Below, in pieces: positions 8,585 to 13,092 of a stretch of DNA of 14,223 nucleotides (positions are counted from its first letter, which is position 1; every line of letters begins with the position of its first letter). The notes below the pieces were generated by a model. That model did not search any database and had not been told where the DNA came from. It saw only the letters and a program-made list of their open reading frames with translations. The stretch spans positions 1 through 14,223 of the forward strand of contig CANQSG010000037.1 of NCBI GenBank assembly GCA_947626485.1, given 5' to 3'. Made by a program: the position numbers and the translations under genes. Source of the DNA: an uncultured Clostridia bacterium. Its GTDB lineage: Bacteria > Bacillota > Clostridia > Oscillospirales > Acutalibacteraceae.

Positions 8585-8616
8585 GTAAAAAATTATGGTA
8601 AATGTGTAAAAAATTA
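8585..8616. promoter_or_regulatory. Paired 11-bp direct repeats upstream of the operon promoter (possible activator site)
   Basis: GTAAAAAATTA occurs perfectly at 8585-8595 and again at 8606-8616, a period of 21 bp or two helical turns. Relative to the predicted start near 8547 the repeats are centred at about -43 and -64, directly next to the weak -35. This layout is like AraC-family half-sites; an A-tract UP element is the alternative. No regulator gene is in the window. Confidence 0.5.
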
Positions 8617-8671
8617 AAGTAACAAAGGATTTCGTCGCCTATTCTGCGCGATAGAGGGAAAAAATGAGAGG

Positions 8672-8870
8672 CGCCCTTAAGGGCGACGCGCCTGCGGCGC
8701 GGAGTGATGAACTAAGAGTGAAGAGTGAAGGAACGTCGCCGAGCGCGCCCGGTGGGCGATGCAGCGAGGCGAGGTTCGCGCCGCGGTCAAAAAAGCCGAG
8801 GATCAGCGCCGGTAGGCGCCCGAGAGCTTTTTTGGGCACCGCAAGAGTTGTCGGTGTCCGCTGCGCGGAC
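8672..8870. repeat. Dispersed intergenic element, copy A (palindromes, GAGTGAA heptads, terminator, GTCCGC hairpin)
   Basis: The gene-free stretch 8640-8910 contains, in order: palindrome CGCCCTTAAGGGCG (8672-8685); hairpin CGCGCC-TGC-GGCGCG (8687-8701); heptads GAGTGAT, GAACTAA, GAGTGAA, GAGTGAA (8702-8729); a terminator-like structure (8789-8833); and hairpin GTCCGC-TGC-GCGGAC (8856-8870). The GC hairpin, the heptads and a TCGGTGTCCGCT...CGGAC segment recur at 10321-10389, so this is a repeat family and not unique sequence. In this copy about 120 bases, including the terminator, separate the heptads from the GTCCG hairpin. The reading frames that cross it look spurious. Confidence 0.65.
8789..8833. 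terminator. Bidirectional terminator-like structure inside repeat copy A
   Basis: AAAAAAGC (8789-8796) pairs with GCTTTTTT (8826-8833). Between them lies an inner perfect hairpin, GCGCC-GGTA-GGCGC. A/T tracts on both sides would allow termination in either direction. It lies between the divergent operon promoter and the zinc-ribbon gene promoter, so it could insulate them. Confidence 0.5.
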
Positions 8871-8952
8871 GGATATAAAAAAGTTATTATTTCGTCTTGT
8901 TTACTATGAAATTGACAAAAAGTGCGGGTGTATTTCGTCAAATATTTCCGGA

Positions 8953-8981
8953 TTGCATGAAACTCTTTTTTGTGCTATAAT
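8953..8981 (+). promoter_or_regulatory. Promoter of the zinc-ribbon membrane protein gene
   Basis: TTGCAT (8953-8958), a 17-base spacer, then TATAAT (8976-8981) with an upstream TG extension. Transcription would begin near 8988. The leader then forms a GGCGG-AAA-CCGCC hairpin (8995-9007), within an outer GCAG/CTGC pairing, before the AGAGGAGGAG ribosome site. Confidence 0.8.
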
Positions 8982-9041
8982 TACGTTAAAGCAGGGCGGA
9001 AACCGCCGCTCTGCGGATTTATTTCAGAGGAGGAGTCAACC

Positions 9042-9461
9042 ATGTTTTGCAAAAATTGCGGAAAAGAAATCCCTGACGGCGCCAACGTTTGCCCGAACTG
9101 CGGCCAGGCGCCAAACGGCCCTGCGCCGGTGCAGCCCGGCGGCAACCCGGACGACGGTAAGGGCTTGTCCATCGCCGCGCTGGTGCTCGGTATCTGCGGC
9201 TGCGCGCTGTTCTGGTTCTCGGTAGCGAACGTCATCATCCTCGCCGCCAACATCCTCGGTATCATCTTCGGCATCAAAGGACGGAAAAAGTCCATGGCGG
9301 CCTACGGCAAGGCCTCCGGCATCGCGACGGCGGGTCTCGTGCTGAGCATCATCGGCACCTCGATCTGCGGCATCGGCGTCCTCTCCTGCACGGTCTGTGT
9401 CGGCTGCACCGCCTGCGCTGCGCAAGGTGCGCTCAGCGAGCTGCCCAACTATCTCCAGTAA
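9042..9461 (+). CDS. Zinc-ribbon membrane protein (DUF4190-like)
   Basis: This is a 139-aa protein. The N-terminal zinc ribbon is MFCKNCGKEIPDGANVCPNC: Cys3, Cys6, Cys17 and Cys20 form two CxxC knuckles. A Pro/Gly/Asn linker follows, then two hydrophobic segments at about 43-78 and 93-125 separated by GIKGRKKSMAAYGK, a layout typical of clostridial zinc-ribbon plus DUF4190-like proteins. The second segment is unusually rich in cysteine (Cys109, 116, 119, 122, 125). The start at 9042 is chosen for its strong AGAGGAGGAG site; the frame stays open upstream to 8970 but those residues fall in the promoter and leader. The gene is monocistronic, with its own promoter and a terminator 12 bases after the stop. 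The molecular role is not known to me; a small membrane sensor or scaffold is possible. Confidence 0.88.
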   Translation: MFCKNCGKEIPDGANVCPNCGQAPNGPAPVQPGGNPDDGKGLSIAALVLGICGCALFWFSVANVIILAANILGIIFGIKGRKKSMAAYGKASGIATAGLVLSIIGTSICGIGVLSCTVCVGCTACAAQGALSELPNYLQ

Positions 9462-9473
9462 GCCTATTTCGCG

Positions 9474-9513
9474 AAAAAAGCTCCGCCGGTCGCAAGCCGA
9501 CAGGAGCTTTTTT
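9474..9513 (+). terminator. Intrinsic terminator after the zinc-ribbon gene
   Basis: AAAAAAGCTCC (9474-9484) pairs perfectly with GGAGCTTTTTT (9503-9513), and GTCG/CGAC can pair within the loop. It starts 12 bases after the stop codon. The A and T tracts are symmetric, so it could also act on the minus strand. It resembles the terminator at 10395-10436. Confidence 0.9.
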
Positions 9514-9548
9514 CGTATCGGCACAGTATCATCAAACGGAGGAAGTCC

Positions 9549-10356
9549 ATGTTTCCCCAGATCACCCTGTTCGGAAAGGTGCTCGGCACCTACGCGCTCG
9601 TCGCCGTCGCCGGGGCGCTGGCGGCGGGCGTCCTGTTTTGCGCCCTGATTCGCCGCCGCGGGCAAAACGACAACGACGCCATCGTTGTGCTGCTCTTTGC
9701 CGCCGTCGGCGTGCTGCGGGCATTTGCTCTTCGGGCTGACGAATCTGCGCTATTTCGGCCTGCTGTTCGAGCGCGTCAGCCCCGCCGAATGGTTCGCACG
9801 CGCCGGCGCCCTGTTCGGCGGCTCGGTTTTTTACGGCGGCCTGATCGGCGGCGCGGTCGCGGCACTGCTCACGATACGGGTCAAGCGCCTCAACCTGCCG
9901 CTCTACGCCGACTGTCTGGCGCCGGTCATCCCGCTGTTTCACGGCATCGCACGGGTCGGCTGCTTTTTGGGCGGCTGCTGCTACGGCATCGAATCCCCCT
10001 TCGGCTTCGTCGCGCACGGCAATCTCTATAACCCGGCGGTCAACGACGTCCGCCGCTTCCCGGTGCAGTTGCTCGAGGCCGCCTGCAATCTGCTGCTCGC
10101 GGGAGTGCTGCTGCTGCTCTGGCGGCGACAGGATCGCCACCCGGCGCTGCGCGGCCGCCTGATCTTCGTCTACCTGATCGCCTACGCCTGCATCCGCTTC
10201 GCCGATGAGTTCCTGCGCGGCGACGAGATTCGCGGCTTCCTCGGCGCCCTCTCCACCTCGCAGGTCATCAGCCTCGCCGTGCTGGCGTTCAGCCTTGTGT
10301 TCCTCGCCGTGCTTCGGAAACGCGCCTGCGGCGCGGGAGTGAAGAGTGATGAGTGA
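9549..10356 (+). pseudogene. Lgt-family (prolipoprotein diacylglyceryl transferase-like) gene with an internal frameshift
   Basis: CGGAGGAAG precedes ATG 9549. The first frame encodes MFPQITLFGKVLGTYALVAV and continues to about residue 56 (9716). Homology then moves to another frame, starting CGHLLFGLTNLRYFG and ending at TGA 10354-10356. Joined, the two parts give a multi-span membrane protein of normal Lgt size (about 265-270 aa). Recognisable features are FYGGLIGG, ARVGCFLGGCCYG, RFPVQLLEA and IRFADEFLRGDE. Lgt transfers diacylglycerol to the lipobox cysteine of prolipoproteins. Compared with E. coli Lgt, the HGG histidine is Tyr, and the GRxGNF asparagine and the following glutamate are replaced, so it may be a divergent paralogue. 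The break is either one extra base or two missing bases near 9714-9720, or an assembly error. The last codons and stop lie in repeat copy B. No promoter is evident in the 35-base gap after the preceding terminator. Confidence 0.8.
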
Positions 10357-10389
10357 AAAGTGAAGAACTTCGGTGTCCGCTTTACGGAC
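10321..10389. repeat. Dispersed intergenic element, copy B (overlaps the end of the Lgt-like gene)
   Basis: Hairpin CGCGCC-TGC-GGCGCG (10321-10335) is followed by heptads GAGTGAA, GAGTGAT, GAGTGAA, AAGTGAA and GAACTTC (10337-10371), then GTCCG-CTTTA-CGGAC (10375-10389). It matches copy A near 8687-8729 and 8851-8870, but here the heptads lead directly into the GTCCG hairpin. Its left half is inside the Lgt-like reading frame and supplies its stop codon. Confidence 0.65.
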
Positions 10390-10394
10390 AACAT

Positions 10395-10436
10395 AAAAAA
10401 GGCTCTGCCGGTCGGTGAGATCGGCGGAGCTTTTTT
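10395..10436 (+). terminator. Intrinsic terminator after the Lgt-like gene
   Basis: AAAAAA-GGCTCTGCCG (10395-10410) pairs with CGGCGGAGC-TTTTTT (10422-10436), with one G-U pair and one bulged base. It lies 38 bases past the Lgt-like stop and faces the convergent ribbon-helix-helix gene, so it may serve both strands. The core (A6, GCTC, GCCGGTCG, GGAGC, T6) is shared with the terminator at 9474-9513. Confidence 0.85.
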
Positions 10437-10493
10437 GGGGAATGGCGCTTTGGGGGGTTGAGCGCAAAAAAAGACACTCCCATCAGCTGTGTT

Positions 10494-10522
10494 GGCCGGG
10501 TTTTTTTGAAAAAAACAGGGCT
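10494..10522. other. A/T palindrome in the gap between convergent genes
   Basis: The 150 bases between the Lgt terminator and the ribbon-helix-helix stop hold no convincing gene. They do contain GTTTTTTT-G-AAAAAAAC (10500-10516), with GCC/GGC able to pair outside it after two mismatches. It could be a degraded bidirectional terminator for the small minus-strand gene. A further GC hairpin, CCTGGCGC...GCGCCGGG, lies at about 10566-10587, right after that gene's stop on the minus strand. Confidence 0.35.
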
Positions 10523-10587
10523 ACCGCAGGAAATGTCGGGCGATTTCGATTTTCGGAATGCAAGGCCTGGCGCACGAGGGCGCCGGG

Positions 10588-10755
10588 TCAAATCCTTAAA
10601 TCTTTTTCCTTTTCGAGTCGGGTTGCGATGTGCGCTTTCAAAACACGATTGATGTACTGTGAAAAAGACCGGTCATCGTATTCCGCAAGCTTTTTGACCT
10701 GGTTAATCACTTCGGTGTCCAGCGTGATGCTGACGTTGTTCTTCAGCGGCTTCAT
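10588..10755 (-). CDS. Small ribbon-helix-helix (CopG/Arc-type) DNA-binding protein
   Basis: This is a 55-aa protein encoded from ATG 10755 to TGA 10588-10590. It is read as MKPLKNNVSITLDTEVINQV, then KKLAEYDDRSFSQYINRVLK and a charged tail ending in LRI. The pattern is that of a ribbon-helix-helix repressor or antitoxin: a short strand (VSITLD, residues 8-13) that would pair in a dimer and enter the DNA major groove, helix A (about 14-27), a turn at DDRS, and helix B (SFSQYINRVLKAHI, about 30-43). AAAGGA lies 9 bases upstream of the ATG. No toxin gene is adjacent: the upstream neighbour on the same strand is the DUF1287 gene, 142 bases away, and the downstream neighbour converges. It could be an autonomous small regulator, possibly autoregulated. 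Its target is unknown. Confidence 0.85.
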   Translation of the reverse strand: MKPLKNNVSITLDTEVINQVKKLAEYDDRSFSQYINRVLKAHIATRLEKEKDLRI

Positions 10756-10801
10756 GTTCGTCTGTCCTTTCTTTTAATTGGATTCAACCCTCCTGCGTAC
10801 C

Positions 10802-10836
10802 ATTTTACGATAAATCTTTTCAAAAGTGTAGAAATT
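10802..10836 (-). promoter_or_regulatory. Possible promoter of the ribbon-helix-helix gene
   Basis: The AT-rich gap 10756-10897 contains TAAAAT on the minus strand (10802-10807), with TCTACA upstream as a poor -35 at 19-base spacing. A strong AGGAGG also occurs about 40 bases before the ATG but has no usable start codon near it. The promoter is tentative. Confidence 0.3.
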
Positions 10837-10897
10837 TCATATAATTTAATACAAAATAATAGTGATTTCGCGCTTTTTTTGCCACAAATCGGGGATT

Positions 10898-11596
10898 TCA
10901 GGGCAAAATCCCGGCTGTTTTTGCGGCGGAAGGGTCGCAAAAGCGGTAATGTCCGACGATTTCGCGGCGGGTCAGGGCGTCCTCCTCCCGCACCGGCTGG
11001 CCGCCCTGATGCAAGATCCAAGCGACCCCGGCGGCGTTGCGCTTGTCGGAAACGACGGCGATGTGGTGCGGATAGATCACGATGTCCCCCGGCTGCCAGG
11101 CGGCGAGATCGGTCTCGTCGCAGGTGAGCTTTTCGGCGTAGGCGTCGAAAAAAACGGCGAGGTTGTAGACCCGGCGAAAGTCGATGTTGGGGTCGGGCTT
11201 TTCGATGCTTGTGTAGGCGGTGGGGCGCAGGGCGATGTCGGCGTCGACCATGGCCTTCAGATCATAGCCCGCGTGGGCGAAGGCCTGCCAGATCACGTCG
11301 GTGCAGACGCCGACGCCCGCCGGCGGGTAGCCGCCCGCGTAATATTCGCTTTTATAACGCGGTTTGGTCGCGAGGTACTCCCGCGCGCCGATCAGCAGGT
11401 CGGTCGCGTCGTCGACCCCGTCGCCGTCGCCGTCGTAGGCGGAGCGGAAGGTCTCGATGCCGAAATCCGCCGCGCTGTACGCCCGCTGGGGAAAGAGGTG
11501 GTATTCCCGCGCGAGCAGAACGCCGGCGACGAGCAGCCCGGCGAGCAGCGCCGCGCCGACCGCCAACAGGACGTTGCGGGTCGCGCGCCGGGTCAT
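10898..11596 (-). CDS. Membrane-anchored DUF1287 protein (NlpC/P60-like fold predicted)
   Basis: This 232-aa protein has an N-terminal anchor (about residues 8-29, NVLLAVGAALLAGLLVAGVLL) and an extracytoplasmic DUF1287 domain to the end. Family hallmarks are GVCTDVIWQAFAHAGYDL (95-112), EKPDPNIDFRRVYNLAVFF (132-150), WQPGDIVIYPHHIAVVSDKR (167-186) and IVGHYR (213-218). Cys98 and His177/178 are the plausible catalytic pair if, as often suggested for this family, it is a cysteine hydrolase acting on the cell wall; that activity is not established here. Before the domain lies DGDGDGVDDATDLL (55-68), which looks like a calcium-binding loop. The start ATG 11596-11594 overlaps the TGA of the upstream flavin reductase-like gene by four bases (ATGA), implying translational coupling. 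The frame stays open upstream to 11956, but that part is an out-of-frame reading of the neighbour. Confidence 0.88.
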   Translation of the reverse strand: MTRRATRNVLLAVGAALLAGLLVAGVLLAREYHLFPQRAYSAADFGIETFRSAYDGDGDGVDDATDLLIGAREYLATKPRYKSEYYAGGYPPAGVGVCTDVIWQAFAHAGYDLKAMVDADIALRPTAYTSIEKPDPNIDFRRVYNLAVFFDAYAEKLTCDETDLAAWQPGDIVIYPHHIAVVSDKRNAAGVAWILHQGGQPVREEDALTRREIVGHYRFCDPSAAKTAGILP

Positions 11597-12093
11597 GCCT
11601 TGCACAGCACCCGCTCGATGCTGCCGATCACCATGTTGTGGTAGTCCTGCTGCGGATACCAGCGCGCGTCGGGTGCCGGGTCGACGAAGCAGGCGGGGTC
11701 GAGGCGCTGGACGTAGATTTTTTTGCATACGAGCACGAGCCGCGCCTGCTCGAAATAGACCGTGCCGTCGGCGAAAACGGGGGTCAGCCCGGTGGCGGCG
11801 GCCTTGTCGACGTCGCGGCCGGAGCGGCTGCCGCAGACGGCGTGCACCGCCTTGTTTTCGCCGTAAAAGCTGAGCGAGAAGCGGTCGCAGCGGTCGACGA
11901 ACTCCATCGTGTAGCGCTGCGGGCGGATCATCGCGACGGCGCAGTCGGCGCCCCACATCTCGCCGGCAAAGCCCCAGCTCGCCGTCATCATGTTAAACCC
12001 CTGCGCGTCGCCGGCGGCGATGAGCATATACTCGTCGGCGATCATCTGAATCAAATTCCCCGAAATCTCCCGCGCCGAAATTTCCTTCCACAT
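11593..12093 (-). CDS. Flavin reductase-like FMN-binding split-barrel protein
   Basis: This 166-aa protein belongs to the flavin reductase-like family (PF01613-type). Supporting motifs are GFNMMTASWG (32-41, a usual FMN-contacting strand and turn), VAMIRPQRYT (53-62), SGRDVDK (91-97) and a C-terminal HNMVIGSIERVL (152-163). Family members bind FMN and reduce flavin or act as small flavoprotein oxidoreductases; the partner and substrate cannot be told. The start at 12093 is chosen because GAGGTG (12101-12106) lies 7 bases upstream. An ATG at 12120 and a TTG at 12135 in the same frame lack a good ribosome site. It is the first gene of a two-gene unit with the DUF1287 gene (ATGA overlap), driven by the promoter at 12160-12188. 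Confidence 0.87.
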   Translation of the reverse strand: MWKEISAREISGNLIQMIADEYMLIAAGDAQGFNMMTASWGFAGEMWGADCAVAMIRPQRYTMEFVDRCDRFSLSFYGENKAVHAVCGSRSGRDVDKAAATGLTPVFADGTVYFEQARLVLVCKKIYVQRLDPACFVDPAPDARWYPQQDYHNMVIGSIERVLCKA

Positions 12094-12129
12094 AAAAAAA
12101 CACCTCGCAAAAGTTTCCATAAAATCCGG

Positions 12130-12150
12130 CGGCAACCGTTTCCCTTGCCG
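12130..12150 (-). other. Leader hairpin of the flavin reductase-like gene
   Basis: In the roughly 60-base leader, CGGCAA (12145-12150) pairs with TTGCCG (12130-12135) across a 9-base loop. It is too short to be an FMN riboswitch and has no T tract. Its role, if any, is unknown. Confidence 0.35.
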
Positions 12151-12159
12151 CTTTCTTCT

Positions 12160-12188
12160 ATTCTACCAGATTCCCGCCCGTTTTGCAA
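12160..12188 (-). promoter_or_regulatory. Promoter of the flavin reductase-DUF1287 unit
   Basis: On the minus strand TTGCAA (12183-12188), a 17-base spacer and TGG-TAGAAT (-10 at 12160-12165) form a good sigma-A promoter with an extended -10. It is divergent from the promoter at 12327-12354. A perfect CGCCCCGGGGCG palindrome (12230-12241) lies between them and could be an operator. Confidence 0.75.
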
Positions 12189-12326
12189 CGCCCACCGCAC
12201 CCTTTTTTGCGACAAAACCCGCCGCATCGCGCCCCGGGGCGGCAAGACAGGTCGTCTATCTTTGCAAAAAGAACGGGGGCGAGGCGGCGAGATGTGTTGA
12301 AAATTTGACAAATTGGCGGCGGGTGC

Positions 12327-12354
12327 TTGCGTTTTTCGCGAAATCTGGTATAAT
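12327..12354 (+). promoter_or_regulatory. Promoter of the scaffold-GGGtGRT operon
   Basis: TTGCGT (12327-12332), a 16-base spacer, then TATAAT (12349-12354) with a TGG extension. The leader is about 25 bases and carries AAAGGAG before ATG 12387. Confidence 0.75.
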
Positions 12355-12386
12355 AGAATCGATCACGGACTGAAAGGAGCCTACCT

Positions 12387-13079
12387 ATGAATTATTCCCG
12401 CGAAGTAGAAGCCATGTGCCCGCTCGCCAAGGGCGCATACCACGGCCCCGCTCCCATTCCCGAGGAGGGCAAATGGGTGCAGGCCAAGGAGATCAAGGAC
12501 ATCTCCGGTCTGACGCACGGCATCGGCTGGTGCGCGCCGCAGCAGGGCGCCTGCAAGCTGACGCTCAACGTCAAGGACGGCGTCATTGAGGAAGCGCTGG
12601 TGGAGACCATCGGCTGCTCCGGCATGACCCACTCCGCCGCGATGGCGTCGGAGATCCTCGTCGGCAAGACGCTGCTCGAGGCGCTCAACACCGACCTCGT
12701 GTGCGACGCGATCAACACCGCCATGCGCGAGCTGTTTTTGCAGATCGTCTACGGCCGGACGCAGACCGCGTTTTCCGAGGGCGGCCTGCCCATCGGCGCC
12801 GGGCTCGAAGACCTCGGCAAGGGGCTGCGCTCGCAGGTCGGCACGACCTATGCGACCAAGTGCAAGGGCCCGCGTTACCTCGAGCTGGCGGAGGGGTATA
12901 TCACCCAGATCGCCGTCGACGCGGACGACACCGTCATCGGGTACAAGTTTGTCCACCTCGGCAAGATGATGGACATGATCAAAAAGGGCATGGACGCCAA
13001 CGAAGCGCTGCAAAAGGCAAGCGGTCAGTACGGGCGCGTCGACGACGCGGCGAAGCTGATCGACCCGCGCGAAAATTAA
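12387..13079 (+). CDS. NifU/IscU-like iron-sulfur cluster scaffold family protein
   Basis: This 230-aa protein starts at ATG 12387, 8 bases after AAAGGAG. Its middle resembles the NifU N-terminal/IscU scaffold domain, on which Fe-S clusters are built. CKLTLNVKDGVIEEALVETI (56-75) and GCSGMTHSAAMASEILVGKT (76-95) correspond to the IscU segment around its second cysteine, making Cys77 the best match. Cys159 in ATKCKGPRYLELAEG (156-170) is a candidate third ligand. The usual first site (ACGD) is not conserved: the matching stretch is WCAPQQGAC, with Cys49 and Cys56 flanking it. Other cysteines are Cys11 and Cys106. It is longer than IscU (about 130 aa), with extra sequence at both ends. The next gene, 13 bases downstream, encodes the GGGtGRT protein. 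No cysteine desulfurase gene is in the window. Fe-S or another metal-sulfur role is therefore inferred. Confidence 0.85.
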   Translation: MNYSREVEAMCPLAKGAYHGPAPIPEEGKWVQAKEIKDISGLTHGIGWCAPQQGACKLTLNVKDGVIEEALVETIGCSGMTHSAAMASEILVGKTLLEALNTDLVCDAINTAMRELFLQIVYGRTQTAFSEGGLPIGAGLEDLGKGLRSQVGTTYATKCKGPRYLELAEGYITQIAVDADDTVIGYKFVHLGKMMDMIKKGMDANEALQKASGQYGRVDDAAKLIDPREN

Positions 13080-13092
13080 GGGGGCACGAAAG

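Noticed and set aside
4890..8588. 1232-codon open frame on the plus strand.
   Set aside because: It is antisense to the 1110-aa modular protein and runs on through its promoter. Low-information composition and no ribosome site.
8912..8941. TTGACA and a TTGAC/GTCAA inverted pair upstream of the zinc-ribbon promoter.
   Set aside because: No -10 at proper spacing, and a 5-bp inverted match over this distance is expected by chance.
8970..9041. Longer start for the zinc-ribbon protein (extra 24 residues).
   Set aside because: The extra codons overlap the -10 box and leader hairpin, while ATG 9042 has a near-ideal ribosome site and starts directly at the zinc ribbon.
8639..9225. Open frames on both strands across repeat copy A (for example 8639-8941 minus and 8725-9225 plus).
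   Set aside because: They cross hairpins, heptads, a terminator and a promoter, have no domain-like sequence, and owe their openness to repeat composition.
9562..10467. 301-codon minus-strand frame opposite the Lgt-like gene.
   Set aside because: Gln/Ala/Arg/Glu-rich shadow. It spans a terminator, repeat B and the region with Lgt homology on the plus strand.
11597..11956. Upstream extension of the DUF1287 frame.
   Set aside because: It overlaps the flavin reductase-like gene in another frame and reads as Arg-rich shadow. ATG 11596 with the ATGA overlap is the natural start.
12094..12155. Possible FMN riboswitch in the flavin reductase leader.
   Set aside because: The leader is only about 60 bases with a single 6-bp hairpin, far short of the conserved multi-helix FMN element.
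11209..12300. 363-codon plus-strand frame opposite the flavin reductase-like and DUF1287 genes.
   Set aside because: Arg-rich antisense shadow. The opposite strand has clear family motifs, a ribosome site and a promoter.
12305..12310. Perfect TTGACA as the -35 of the scaffold operon promoter.
   Set aside because: It is 38 bases from the TATAAT, far too distant. TTGCGT at 12327-12332 has workable spacing and the -10 is extended.
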